Below are positions 1 through 10,866 of a stretch of 64,000 bases of DNA, piece after piece (the first letter of the stretch is position 1; the number at the start of each line of letters is the position of its first letter). Made by a program: the position numbers and the translations under genes. Source of the DNA: Mesostigma viride (Eukaryota; Streptophyta; Mesostigmatophyceae; Mesostigmatales; Mesostigmataceae); contig RPFO01000359.1 in assembly GCA_009746045.1 (NCBI GenBank), positions 301,683-365,682 on the forward strand, written 5' to 3'. The notes below the pieces were generated by a model. That model made no database searches and had not been told where the DNA came from. It worked only from the letters and a program-made list of their open reading frames with translations.

Positions 1-83
1 AGCCTCACTGTCAAGGACTATCTGGTAATAATTTGGGTAGTCAATTGCTTACATGATATGGATAGATATTTAGTTATAGAGGC

Positions 84-730
84 CTATGCTGGAGGAGTTA
101 ACGGTGCCCCCCACTTGGCGGCAAGGTATTGACGGATCATCGTCAGTTCGGCGGACGTCTTGTACGTGTTGTAAATGAGCACCTCGCCGATCCAGCCGTC
201 GAAGGCACGTTGACCGTTGGCTGAGTCGCCGCCCAAGTTCAGGTTGGCGGCGAAAGGGGCTGAGGTGAAGCTGTTACTGACGACCGTGCCCTCCCTACCG
301 TCGAACGTCGCGCTCCACACCTTGGGGGCGACCGATGCATCGTACGAGACGTGGAGGACGTGAGGTTGGTCGTCGAAAAACTGACTGCTGGTCGCCACTT
401 CCTTGACGGCCGTGTTGGACGCGTAATTTGTTACGTCGAGCGAGTCTGTCTGGTACTGTCACAATGGCAGGCGTGCTTCCGGGCGCGCACAACATCATGC
501 CTTTTGTCGCTGTGCCTGATGAGACGTAAGGATCTGGGCGGGCGAGTGCTGTGTTGCGCTGTTTGGCGACGATCACGATGGTGCGCGTGTTCGCGTTGAG
601 GATGTTTCCGGAATATGCCAAAAAACGCTGGCTGGAGTAGTAAAACCGAAGCCACGAAGATGCGGATGATAGAGACGTCGCGTCTCTTTCTGGTTGCATG
701 CCGCTTGTTGCCTGCGTCAGGTCCCCATGC
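84..730 (-). pseudogene. 3' part of PLV-like fibre gene (LamG-like domain), split by a transposon
   Basis: The minus-strand reading encodes the rest of a concanavalin/LamG-like domain that begins in the ORF at 8212-9299. The right-hand piece stops just after the domain start (WYDPSD near its end), and this piece resumes with a GDLTQATSG-type segment and ends in the typical LamG close (FDGWIGEVLIYN). The two pieces are separated by the TIR element 731-8210. A second break is a single-base frameshift near 430-460, between the frame starting at the element edge and the frame running 398-84. In viruses such domains sit at the tips of fibres or other surface proteins and would bind host glycans; that role is inferred. 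The gene is no longer functional here. Confidence 0.7.
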
Positions 731-837
731 ACACCTGGAATTGTACTCCACCACTAGTACAAATTGACTTTTTTTCAACTTCGTTATTTTGTACCTCTCT
801 TAGGTCCAAAGGTAGGAGGTAAGTGTCTCATCATGTT

Positions 838-1195
838 TTGACACCGTTGCACCGTTGCACCGTTGCACCGTTGCACCGTTGCACCGTTGCACCATAAAAC
901 TACCATTTTATGATTTTGTATGGTGTCACGAGGTAACCTAACGTCCAATATTACTAATGTTATAATGTCCACAAGCACTGCCTAAAGTGGGGTGCCACTG
1001 TGACACCGTTGCACCGTTGCACCGTTGCACCGTGCCACCATAAAACTACCATTTTATGATTTTGTATGGTGTCACGAGGTAACATAACGTCCAATACTAA
1101 TGTTATATTGCCCACAAGCACTGCCCAACGTGGGATGCCACTGTGCCACCGTGCCACCGTGCCACCGTGCCACCGTGCCACCGTGCCACCGTGAC
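838..1195. repeat. Decamer arrays (CACCGTTGCA type)
   Basis: Three blocks of a 10-bp unit, CACCGTTGCA at 840-892 and 1002-1032 and the variant CACCGTGC at 1140-1195, are separated by two similar copies of an approximately 110-bp spacer (ATAAAACTACCATTTTATGA and following). The same decamer reappears inverted at 4741-4790 and 7360-8100, so it is a signature of this element. Confidence 0.85.
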
Positions 1196-1202
1196 ATGTC
1201 TT

Positions 1203-2520
1203 GACACACACATTAAAATCCGAAAACCCATTTTCTTCCCCTGGAAATTATTTGGAGAAGGAATAATGGTCAGTTTGACCTCAAATTTGGCACCAAGGTT
1301 CCTTATCAGATATCTTATGATGCCATGTGGTCAAAAAAAATTTTGGGAGTCGGCAGCATGGTAACATGGTGACATTTGCTAGCAAAGAATACCGTATTTT
1401 CAGCACTTTCTGGCATGTATGCATATATAAAGACTCCAAATGAACTCAGTTGGGCCTGGGACTTTGCACATGTTCTAAACACATCCCATGCAGCATGCCC
1501 ACAAAGTTGCAGGCTGGTTGGATGACAAATAGGTGACAAATGCTAGCATAAATACCCCCAAAATGCAGTTTTTCATGGTTTTTCAAGGGTTTTATCACAC
1601 ATATGCATACATAATGACTCCAAATGAACTCAGTTGGGCCTGGGACTTTGCACATGTTCTAAACACATCCCATGCAGCATGCCCACAAAGTTGCAGGCTG
1701 GTTGGATGACAAATAGGTGACTGATGGTAGCATAAATACCCCCAAAATGCAGTTTTTCATGGTTTTTCAAGGGTTTTATCACACATATGCATACATAATG
1801 ACTCCAAATGAACTCAGTTGGGCCTGGGACTTTGCACATGTTCTAAACACATCCCATGCAGCATGCCCACAAAGTTGCAGGCTGGTTGGATGACAAATAG
1901 GTGACAAATGCTAGCATAAATACCCCAAGAATGCAGTTTTTCATGGTTTTTCAAGGGTTTTATCACACATATGCATACATAATGACACCAATAGAGCTCA
2001 GTTGGGCCTGGGACTTTGCACATGTTCTAAACACATCCCATGCAGCATGCCCACAAAGTTGCAGGCTGGTTGGATGACACTAGGTGACAAATGCTAGCAT
2101 AAATACCCCCAAATGCAGTTTTTCATGGTTTTTCAAGGGTTTTATCACACATATGCATACATAATGACTCCAAATGAACTCAGTTGGGCTGGGACTTTGC
2201 ACATGTTCTAAACACATCCCATGCAGCATGCCCACAAAGTTGCAGGCTGGTTGGATGACAAATAGGTGACAAATGCTAGCATAAATACCCCAAGAATGCA
2301 GTTTTTCATGGTTTTCCAAGGGTTTTATCACACATATGCATACATAATGACACCAATAGAGCTCAGTTGGAGCTGGAACTTTGCACATGTTCTAAACACA
2401 TCCCATGCAGCATGCCCACAAAGTTGCAGGCTGGTTGGATGACAAAATGGTGACTGATGGTAGCGAACCCCCCCCCAAATGCAGTTTTTCTTGGTTTTCC
2501 AAGGTTTCCAACACATGGGT
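1203..2520. repeat. Satellite array with 184-bp period, about six units
   Basis: Units repeat every 184 bp (equivalent points at 1446, 1630, 1814 and onward), each with CAGTTGGGCCTGGGACTTTG and GACAAATAGGTGACAAATGC. The first 240 bp (1203-1440) is a unique-looking lead-in. The same array and lead-in occur in inverted orientation at 53400-54312, where they end exactly at a transposon terminus. The lead-in therefore probably marks another element end at about 1203 (CACACACATTAAAATCC). Confidence 0.9.
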
Positions 2521-2880
2521 GCCTATATCAATGAACTCAGTCAAGCCTAGAAATTTGCACAGCTCATAAAAACATCTATGTTAACTGCCCACAAGAAATT
2601 CAGACTGTTTGCATGACAAATAGGTGACAGATGCTAGCAAACATAGCACAAAAATGGCAGTTCCTAGTAATTGTTTTTCGTGGGTTTCATCCCATAGTTG
2701 AATGTCAACCATTCCAGTTTGGGATATATAGTCAGGTTCCCAACAACACATCTAGATGATATATTATGTGATATTGCAGGAAGGCAGACTTAGGGGCACA
2801 CGCCCATGATACAACGTCAACATGTACATCAACAACACACACGTAACTTAGCTAATCATCATAATAAAAAGCACACCTTC
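2521..2880. other. Spacer with a degenerate satellite unit; no gene seen
   Basis: A decayed satellite-like unit (2530-2690, with ATAGGTGACAGATGCTAGCA) is followed by unique sequence. I see no coding signal. Confidence 0.6.
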
Positions 2881-3096
2881 CCCACCCACCCACCCACCCA
2901 CCCACCCACCCACCCACCCACCCACCCACCCACCCACCCACCCACCCACCCACCCACCCACCCACCCACCCACCCACCCACCCACCCACCCACCCACCCA
3001 CCCACCCACCCACCCACCCACCCACCCACCCACCCACCCACCCACCCATATAACCACGCACGCACGCACGCACGCACGCACGGACGGACGGACGGA

Positions 3097-3170
<74 letters not shown>

Positions 3171-3285
3171 CATGCCCTCCCTTCCTCCCTTCCTCCCTCC
3201 CTCCCTCCCTCCCTCCCTCCCTCCCTCCCTCCCTCCCTCCCTCCCTCCCTCCCTCCCTCCCTCCCTCCCTCCCTCCCTCCCCACC
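2881..3285. repeat. Tetranucleotide microsatellites (CCCA)n, (CGCA)n, (CCCT)n
   Basis: There are three adjacent tetranucleotide tracts: CCCA from 2881 to about 3048, CGCA with a CGGA stretch from about 3058 to 3168, and CCCT from about 3176 to 3280. Long ORFs across them are open only because the repeats contain no stop codon in any frame. The same trio occurs inverted at 52034-52860. Confidence 0.95.
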
Positions 3286-4613
3286 ACACCATCCAAGGCT
3301 GCCTGCCTCCTGTGTGTCTTCCAGGTCCAGACCAGCCTGACCTGGTAGTGTCGTCAGCTTGCGAGCGTTCCCACGTGCCTACCTATGTGGCTGGCAACAT
3401 GCGTAAACCCATTCATGCATGCGTGCATGCACGCATGCGACCATATTTGAACATATCTGTCCAGGCCTGCCAAAACATGACCATGCAAAGATACACGCAA
3501 ACTAGCGTACCAGCGGCAAGCATGTGTGCAAATATAAACGGCTGTTCGCCTGCCCCTCTGCCTGCACTTCATCCTGCCTGTCAGTATGTCTGCCGACACA
3601 GGATGCAGGAGGGAGGCCGCCTTCCACAGGCTAATCCCACCAAGGAAATGAAATAAAGCGCATAAAAGCAAAGCAACCAACAGCAAGAGGCAAAAGGTTA
3701 CATAGATGAATGCCACATGCAAGACGTATGGACAACATGACACTCAAGGCGCCATAATACCCTGAGCATCCATAACATTGACGCAGTCAGGTGCGGCAAT
3801 TTATCAATGCAGGTGTTTGCGGCCGTCGAATCCACGGCAGCGGTGCCAGACGGAAGGACAGCACACATCCTAGGTCCCGCAAAGAATTTCTTCAGCGGCC
3901 ACCGACAGCACCGGAAAATAAAATTCCAGCAAGAAACGCAACAAATAATAACAAACCCTGACTAGACCTCCATTTTCAACCACCCTATCACCCTAAACCA
4001 GAACTGCGGCTCACCAGATGCTCCGGAGGTCAAGCAGTATCCAGTTTTCACTTACGCACGTTTCCGCAGTATTCTCACGGCATTCCCACCGGCAGCTACC
4101 TCGGTCCGCCCCAAAAATGCTGTACGATGGAGCCCATGGATGTATCCCGCATTCGACGCCTTTTTGAAGTGATCGCGTCACGTAGGCAGCTGTAGGCACA
4201 CGATTCACACGATTCCGGATAGCCCAGTTTTTCATACTTTGATCATCGCAATCGGTCGCTATATGCATGACTCCAACCTCAGCGTGGAGCGATGCAGACT
4301 GAGAAATGTAGCAATTATACACATAAGCACGAGATTTTATCACAGATTTCTTTCTGAAACGATTGTTTTCGCAGCAAGAATGGGAAATGCCGTCTCCATA
4401 GCTCCACGAGCTGACGACCTCGCCATCATACTAATGAAGTGAGTTGCATGTACTAATTACTCGCGTCGTTAGTGCTTTCGGATCGGATTTGGTCGGGTAC
4501 GAATTGTCACTAATCAGTATCCGACCAGATTTCTCGGGTAAACCGTACTAATGAACCGAAAATTGTCACTAATTGAGGTGCCGAAATCACTAAGGAAGTG
4601 AGCTGACCCTGTA
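3286..4613. other. No recognisable gene
   Basis: This is mixed sequence with short ORFs in both directions, none with a family signature. A possible spliced 3' end lies at 3320-3350 (CTTCCAG acceptor-like, then a short reading frame closing with TAG), which is too little to call a gene. Confidence 0.5.
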
Positions 4614-5116
4614 AAGACCAAATGGTGGTGGCACGGAGTACAAAATTAATGGTGGTGGCACGCCGCCATTGTTGTTGTTGTTGTTGTGTCCCACGCCGCA
4701 CACCGGTGGAGTACAATTTGGTGGTGGCACGGTGTGCCGGTGCAACGGTGCAACGGTGCAACGGTGCAACGGTGCAACGGTGCAACGGCCAGTGATTGGC
4801 CCGTTGCTGATTTTCTGATATGCAGCCTAGTAAAAATTGGCCGCAAATCTTGTGCCCACGTGCGACCGGACGAATTTGCGGCCAATTTTTATTAGGCTGC
4901 ATGTCAGCAAATCAGCAACGGGCCAATCACTGGCCGTTGCACCGTTGCACCGTTGCACCGTTGCACCGTTGCACCGTTGCACCGTTGCACCGGCACACCG
5001 TGCCACCACCAAATTGTACTCCACCGGTGTGCGGCGTGGGACACAACAACAACAACAACAATGGCGGCGTGCCACCACCATTAATTTTATACTCCGTGCC
5101 ACCACCATTTGGTCTT
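4614..5116. repeat. 500-bp near-perfect palindrome (foldback)
   Basis: Two arms of about 240 bp are inverted around a loop of about 25 bp centred near 4862. Outer ends are AAGACCAAATGG (4614) and CCATTTGGTCTT (5116). Each arm holds a decamer array (GCAACGGTGCAACGG / CCGTTGCACCGTTGC), a GTT/AAC triplet run, and CCAGTGATTGGCCCGTTGCTGA or its inverse. Apparent ORFs here are mirror images of one another. No flanking target duplication is evident. Confidence 0.9.
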
Positions 5117-6250
5117 CACATGTAGGGGATATCGGAAAGCACCAGCGCTGTGTGTTTTGTTTACTCATGTCGTGTGCTCAACCAGCCATCCTTTATTTCC
5201 CTATGATGCATGTTTGCGGAATTCTGGCAACCTGCCATGTGGCACATGGCCAAACTCCTCAATGTCAGGGGTGCGAGGGGTTGTTTGTCAAGAGGATAGA
5301 CACACGCACATGCTCAACAACTCTTGCTCCAATGCCACTGCCACTCACCCAGAAACTCGGGCACAACCACGCACGATCGCTAAGCTGCTAGCCAGAATCG
5401 CAGTCCTCGCCAAAGTGAGGGATGGGGCACCAGCTAGTTTGGCAGTCTGGTGGCTGAGGACGAGCAGGAGTTGAATGACATTTCTGAAGCAAGTAGTCAC
5501 GGATGGCTTGGAGAAACATGGTGAAGCATGCAAGGGCGTGCATCTCATGCTGACAAGGGCCAGAGCAAGAGCATGAGCACAAGGCACTACGTGCCTGTGA
5601 AGAGGCCATTGGCCTTGCACTATCTGTTGAAGACAACTGCGGTATGGTGGCCAAGCGGCTCACCGGGGTTGTGCAGTGGCTTCTTCATGCTAGGTATGAT
5701 GGCGGCCAAGTGTAGTCCTTTGGTGGCACATTTCAAGCCGGCAACCTCGAGGTAGCAACTGAGCAGTGTATGAGCTGTCTGGCTATGCACCACAGCGCTG
5801 GCAGAGGAGATCTAGTCCAACTTGGAAGCTGCATCGCCAGCAACGTGAACCCCTATAACAGAGACAGGGACATGGGGACATCCATGGTGATGCAGAGGAC
5901 CATGTGTGGCAACCTTAGTCAGGCGGGCCGGTTGCCAAGGGATGTGCTGCTACCGAATCAAGGCGCACAAAACACATCGCAGCCATGCCGACCGCCAAGA
6001 TGCCTGGCATGATTAGATTATTACATTGCCAAGCTGAGTTTGCGACTACCGTGCATGCTGTGGGTTTGAACTGATCATGCTAGCGAACGTGACAGCTGGC
6101 AGTTCTTATGTCTAACAAGCCCCTACTTGAAAATTGCCTGAGCATGGCCACATGCACATATATACAGCCATGTCTAGCCACTGTTCATATTCATATATCT
6201 TTGTCTATGTGTCACAAAAGTTGTGTTATATTATCTGTGCAAGGTCTGAA
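5117..6250. other. No recognisable gene
   Basis: The longest plus-strand ORFs (5528-5755, 5770-6012) have no recognisable domain and sit in repeat-rich surroundings. I treat them as chance. Confidence 0.5.
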
Positions 6251-6900
6251 CAGTTAGCAACACAGTTGGTGGGAGTTGGCCATACCGTTACAAAAGAACT
6301 TTGCATCCAAGGTTGAGTGATTAGCTGGAAACTGGCAGGTGTTGCATGGACCAGTGAACCCAATGACACTTGATGGACCTGAATTAAGTTTTGTGCAATG
6401 TCTGAAATGATGATGATTAACATGCGCGCTTGTTTTCAGCCTCAACTGAGCACACCTGGCATGGGAAACTGCACTTGGAAATGTGGCGGAAATGCAAAAA
6501 TCGCACATTTTTTCTCACATTTGGTAGCGAGCTGTCAATGAATGAAGTACAACGGACCTGAATTTTTGTGCAATGTCTACAATGATGATATTTAATATGC
6601 TTGCAAGTTTCCAGCCCCAACTGAGCACATCTTGTATGAAAACTGTCATGAAATGTGTCTAAAAAACGCGAAAAACGCACATTTTTGCTAGCATTTGGTG
6701 GCATTTTGTTACCAAATACAGTACGATGGACCTGATTTTTTGTGCCATGTCTACATTTATGATGTGCAATGTGATTGCAAATTTCCAGCCTCGACTGAAC
6801 ACACCTTCTATGGAAACTGCAATGAGATGTGGTGAAACAGTGCGTTTTTGCTAGCATTTGGTGGCAGTTTGTCACCAAATGAGGTCAGATGACCATGGGA
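6251..6900. repeat. Degenerate tandem array of about 165-bp units, related to the 184-bp satellite
   Basis: Four decayed units each carry a GACCTGAATTTTTGTGCAATG-like block, a CCAGCCTCAACTGAGCACA-like block and TTTTTGCTAGCATTTGGTGG. The last motif is shared with the 184-bp satellite, so the arrays are distant relatives. Confidence 0.8.
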
Positions 6901-7183
6901 CCTGGTGCACAGTTGGTAGACATGAGCATTAGCCTACCTGCAAATAGCCAGGCCAGGAGCTCTTTATTTTCATACTAAGTGGTATTTGTTTATATTAAAA
7001 TCTGGAAAGTTGCTAAAAATAGACATGCCAAAAATAGACCAACCGATGTCGGAAAATTCTGGAAAGTCAAATTCCTTCTACTGGTGTCCTGGACATGCTG
7101 CCTACCAATATCTAGCATGTTTGGACTCAATTTGCTCCATGTAGGGCTTATAAGGGCATTTTTTGGCACTTTCATACCGTTGT
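6901..7183. other. Element-terminus-like segment
   Basis: Positions 7150-7183 read GGCACTTTCATACCGTTGTG, almost the same as the right terminus of the 23-kb element (GGCACTTTCAGACCGTTGTG at 36849-36868). A related DNA element probably ends here inside the 731-8210 insertion. No gene is seen. Confidence 0.6.
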
Positions 7184-8100
7184 GGAGGTGGCACGGTGGC
7201 ACGGTGGCACGGTGGCATGGTGGCTCCATGGATAACAATTGCATGTGCAAAGGTGTGTTCTGATCAGGCACTCCGCAAAGGTGAAAACCATTTGCGTTCA
7301 GTGCCGGGCCGCGGAAAACGCGGAAAAACGGAAAGGTGTGTGTTTATATGCAATTTGAGGTGCAACGGTGCAACGGTGCAACGGTGCAACGGTGCCACGG
7401 TGCCACGGTGGCACGGTGCCAAGGTGGCACGGTGGCACGATGCCACGATGCAACGGTGTCATGAGCATGTCTAGGTAACCCTTGCATGACCCATTACCCT
7501 TGATAAATCCCAATGGATAACCAATGCACGTGCAAATACGTGTGTTTATATGCAATTTAAGGTGCAACGGTGCAACGGTGCAACGGTGCAACGGTGCAAC
7601 GGTGCAACGGTGTCATGAGCATCTAGGTAACCCTTGCATGACCCATCCACCTACATAAAACCCATGGATAACAATTGCATGTGCAAAGGTGTGTGTTTAT
7701 ATGCAATTTGAGGTGCAACGGTGCAACGGTGCAACGGTGCAACGGTGCAACGGTGCCACGGTGCCAAGGTGGCACGGTGGCACGATGCCACGATGCAACG
7801 GTGTCATGAGCATGTCTAGGTAACCCTTGCATGACCCATTACCCTAGATAGATCCCAATGGATAACCATTGTATGTGCAAAGGTGTGTGTTTATATGCAA
7901 TTTGAGGTGCAACGGTGCAACGGTGCAACGGTGCAACGGCGCCACGGTGGCACGGTGTCATGAGCATCTAGGTAACCCTTGCATGACCCATCCACCTACA
8001 TAAATCCCATGGATAACCATTGCATGTGCAAACGTGTGTGCATATATGCAATTTGAGGTGCAACGGTGCAACGGTGCAACGGTGCAACGGTGCAACGGCC
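7184..8100. repeat. Higher-order repeat of decamer blocks
   Basis: About five copies of a 150-290 bp module alternate GCAACGGTGC / GCCACGGTGG decamer runs with a conserved spacer (ATGGATAACCATTGCATGTGC, TTTATATGCAATTTGAGG, AGGTAACCCTTGCATGACCC). Spacer starts are near 7228, 7514, 7666, 7858 and 8012. Unit lengths vary by decamer number. Confidence 0.9.
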
Positions 8101-8211
8101 GCCGACGAACTTTTTTTTCCTCAAAGACTTTAGTTGACCCTTTAAATGCATGAAAATGCAACTTTCAAAACTGAAGTACAATTTGAAAAATGTAGTACAA
8201 TTCCAGGTGTG

Positions 8212-9299
8212 CCTGGGGGGTGGTAGGTGTTCTTCTTGTCCGCCATCCTGCCGACCTTGGACGCGTACGCGGGAGCCCCTCCCGTTCCGTCGCTGTTGAC
8301 GGAAAGGGTGGACACGTCCGATGGATCGTACCACGCCAAGACAGACGAGTCCGAAGCGGGGTTGTAAACTGGCGTATACGTAAAAGTAAGAGAGTTAGAC
8401 GCTGAGTTCCCGTTACCCGACACGGAGTCTGTCGCGGCGTTGGCACCCACGCCGACGGTCGTCAACGTGTTCGAGGTTCCTGACACATCGAACGTGAAAA
8501 ATGCCGCGTTTACCTGCACCAAGTTGGACGCCGTCCCGTTGGTAACGACGACGTCCTCGAGCGCGAAACCAGTGACTGACCGGCTGAAGGTAGCCGTCAC
8601 GCCGACCGGGCTCGTGGACGGTGTTGTCCCGGCCGAAGTCGCGAGGGTGACTGTAGGCGGCGGGGAGTAGGTGAACGCGACCGTGTTGGACTCGGCGTTT
8701 GTGACCCCGAAATCGCCTACAGTCGTGCCATCGACCACCCTCACGGTCGTCTGGGAGTATGGAGTGGTCGGTGTCACTGCGAACTGGTATGATGCCCCGG
8801 TACCGTTTACCGACGACACTGTTCCGTTGTTCACGTAGATGTCCCCGCTACCAAACCCGGTCACGGGCTTGTCAAATGTGACATCCATTGTGACGGGGCT
8901 TGTGGTTGGATACGTCCCTGCCGTTGTAGCAAGCGTGACGGCGGTGGAAGGAGGGGTATATGTAAATGATAACAGATTAGATTCTTCGTTGTACGCCCCA
9001 GACACCCCTGTTACCTTATTTTCTTTCACGGAAACCGTGGTTGGGATCGAACCTGTGATATTTGTTATATAAAAAAAATACGTCGCCGGTGCACCTAAAA
9101 AAAGGTCGACTGCCGTTCCGTTTGTCACGTCAATGTCTGATAGATCAAACCCCGTGACGTCCTCATTAAATGTCGCCATCACGAGAACGGGGGCATCCGA
9201 TGGTGTAACGTCCACTGTTGATAACCCAACCGTGACCGAGGTACTAGGAACGCGGCGTTTATATAAAAGAGCGGGGCATATACCACTATCCAACAACAT
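8212..9299 (-). pseudogene. 5' part of PLV-like fibre gene: three Ig-like repeats plus start of LamG domain
   Basis: From ATG at 9299 the protein has about 20 N-terminal residues and then three repeats of about 95 residues. Each carries a VTGF-x-x-x-D-I-x-V-x-NGT core (near residues 50, 145 and 240) and ends in FTYTPP-type strands, matching bacterial Ig-like repeats of the Big_12 type. A LamG-like domain starts near residue 320 (AWYDPSDVSTL) and is cut by the transposon at 8211, with its continuation at 730-84. The architecture of rod-like repeats plus a lectin-like tip, directly downstream of the capsid gene, suggests a virion fibre (inference). The ATG lies 20 bp after the stop of the 56-residue ORF. 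Confidence 0.75.
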
Positions 9300-9318
9300 T
9301 TGTATAGACTAGTCGTCG

Positions 9319-9489
9319 TTATTTTTTTTGGTTTGGTAGCGGGTACTTGAAGGTGGGGAGAAGGGGAAGTGCCTGCCTTGTGGGCATTGTCATGGACAAA
9401 CCAGAATCTGCCATTTCTGGGATGTCAAAAATCAACTTCAACCTGTTAAACGGATTAGCTGTGATGCTAGGGTCTCGAAAGTAGTCCAT
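9319..9489 (-). CDS. Small virus-type ORF, 56 residues, function unknown
   Basis: ATG at 9489 opens a 57-codon frame (start MDYFRDPS, end PLPNQKK, stop TAA at 9319-9321). It fits between the capsid gene and the fibre gene with no other explanation for this 200-bp gap. An A-rich box (AAAAAATATATTTG, 9507-9520) lies about 18 bp upstream and overlaps the capsid stop codon, the same arrangement as at the other virus genes here. The product is proline-rich at its C end and has no family I recognise. Its intact frame in a locus with several breaks supports a real gene. Confidence 0.6.
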   Translation of the reverse strand: MDYFRDPSITANPFNRLKLIFDIPEMADSGLSMTMPTRQALPLLPTFKYPLPNQKK

Positions 9490-9517
9490 CGTTTGTCACT
9501 AGACACAAATATATTTT

Positions 9518-10813
9518 TTAGAGGTACACAGCTGCCTGCCTGCCTGCAGCGATGTCCATCTTTGATTCGCACTCCGTGAAGATGTAGGAAATGCAGTCCG
9601 TCGCTCCTTTCTCGACTCGCAGCGTGACCACCGATGCCGTGCCACGAAGGTCGAGGCCGCTCATGTACTCTGGACCGGCACACGGCATATTAAGGTGACA
9701 CGCCATCGTGAAGTTGTTGTTTAGCCACGTGGTAGGAGTCATGCCCTCCCGGACACAGGACAAGACATTCCCCTGGTCACCGAACGCGGACAACAGATTG
9801 ATCCACGCCTCGGTTGCGTTCGTACGGTATCCAGGCGCTAGGTTGGATCCATTGATGTCGTATTGGTAGGAAGTCATACCATCCGCGATGTGATTGAACA
9901 TCGTATTGCCAGATGCGTTGGTCACGTCCGCACCGGCAGCAACCTGAATCGCCAGGAGTTTGCTGGCGGACGCGGAAGACAGCGACGCCTTGATGGCATA
10001 GGGAGAACGAGTCCCGAGCGACTGTTTGGTGGACTGCCACGTCCGCCACTTGAAGGAGAGAGTTCCACCCTCGGCAAGCCTGGACGAGAAAATCTGGCCC
10101 ACGATATCCTCTTGAAACCTGTACGTGTCGATGCTGAAGTGAATGTTGCTCAGTTCGAAACCAACACCTGTCGCTGCTGCAACGGCCACGATGCCATCGC
10201 CTACTGAGGCTGCCTGGAGGACGCTAGGGAGCATCACCCCTCCGTCCATGAGTGTGATTCGGATCTCGATGGGAGGGAAGAGACTCAGATCCACGATCCG
10301 AGGCTCGCCGCTCAGGAATCCTAAAAAGTGGTCGATGACGCCGTCCACCGCGGTGTTCGCCTTCACGTTGTTTGTAAGAATGCCAGCCACGTCAGCGGCG
10401 ACGGTGTTGCTATTCTTCGACCAACCGGCAGGGGCCTGTGCGAGGTTGTACTCGACACCTCCGTGCACCGAGAGAAGTGTATGGAACAGCTGGGAGTAGT
10501 CGTTGATGCTATCGACGGTCTGCCCTCCTGCCAGCACCTCGAGGCGTCTGATGATGGAGGACGTGTACGCGGGGAACTTCGCGAACCCCGCCGTGGTCGT
10601 CGGCGTCCCCGTGAAAAACATGGCGAAGGAATGCAAGTCCACGAACCCGGACGTGTGCAGGCGAACCGCGACCACGGACCCTTGTTTGATGCCGTCGCTG
10701 GCTGAGAGGGTGCTGAGATGCACTCGCTGAGTCGTGTGTTGACCTAGCGCCTTCACGAGGTATTGCATCGACTTTGGGATAGCGCGGGAGTACCAGGAGT
10801 TGTCAGAAGCCAT
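9518..10813 (-). CDS. Candidate PLV-type major capsid protein
   Basis: The protein is 431 residues from ATG at 10813 (MASDNSWYSR); the open frame extends five codons further to a GTG. It is intact. Features that fit PLV/Polinton double jelly-roll capsid proteins are an N-terminal jelly-roll block with RRLEVLAGGQTVDSINDYSQ near residue 85, an inter-jelly-roll EIRITLMDGG segment near 190, the FELSNIHFSIDTY strand near 225, and the overall length. Its place among the penton-like, amphipathic and fibre genes supports this. It would form the pseudo-hexameric capsomers of the virion. I recognise the family by pattern only; a structure prediction would settle it. Confidence 0.62.
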   Translation of the reverse strand: MASDNSWYSRAIPKSMQYLVKALGQHTTQRVHLSTLSASDGIKQGSVVAVRLHTSGFVDLHSFAMFFTGTPTTTAGFAKFPAYTSSIIRRLEVLAGGQTVDSINDYSQLFHTLLSVHGGVEYNLAQAPAGWSKNSNTVAADVAGILTNNVKANTAVDGVIDHFLGFLSGEPRIVDLSLFPPIEIRITLMDGGVMLPSVLQAASVGDGIVAVAAATGVGFELSNIHFSIDTYRFQEDIVGQIFSSRLAEGGTLSFKWRTWQSTKQSLGTRSPYAIKASLSSASASKLLAIQVAAGADVTNASGNTMFNHIADGMTSYQYDINGSNLAPGYRTNATEAWINLLSAFGDQGNVLSCVREGMTPTTWLNNNFTMACHLNMPCAGPEYMSGLDLRGTASVVTLRVEKGATDCISYIFTECESKMDIAAGRQAAVYL

Positions 10814-10832
10814 CGATGGTGTATACACTCGA

Positions 10833-10845
10833 GTTAGATATTTTT
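10833..10845 (-). promoter_or_regulatory. A-rich virus promoter box before the capsid gene
   Basis: On the minus strand this reads AAAAATATCTAAC, 20 bp before the capsid ATG. Similar boxes precede the 56-residue ORF (9507-9520), gene D (37604-37616, AAAAAAATCTCAC) and gene C (38109-38118, AAAAATCTAT). At three of these the upstream gene's stop codon is inside the box or within a few bases of it. Confidence 0.55.
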
Positions 10846-10866
10846 ACTGAAGGAGCTGGCCGAGTA
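10844..10866 (-). pseudogene. Displaced 3' end of gene F
   Basis: These 23 bases encode the last seven codons and the TAA stop of gene F, cut from its body by the element 10867-12830. Body (334 nt) plus tail (23 nt) is 357 nt, exactly 119 codons in frame, with no target duplication removed. The stop lies inside the capsid promoter box. Confidence 0.8.

Larger units (their letters stand above)
731..8210. mobile_element. 7.5-kb TIR element inserted in the fibre gene
   Basis: The left end reads ACACCTGGAATTGTACT (731-747) and the right end is its exact reverse complement (8194-8210), with weaker inverted similarity further in (ACAAATTGACTT against TCAAATTGTACTTC). Both ends lie inside the same fibre gene, so this is an insertion. 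Both flanks show the dinucleotide GC, which may be a 2-bp target duplication, but removing it does not restore frame, so the duplication is unsure. No transposase ORF is visible. The interior is almost entirely tandem and inverted repeats, including arrays related to those in the TA-flanked elements elsewhere in the window. Confidence 0.75.

Noticed and set aside
7184-8100. Regular repeats with spacers, CRISPR-like at first sight
   Set aside because: Units are 10-bp decamers in variable number with conserved, not unique, spacers, in a eukaryotic transposon.
731-8210. Reading the interruption of the fibre gene as an intron
   Set aside because: Ends are not GT-AG and carry exact inverted repeats; an insertion explains them.
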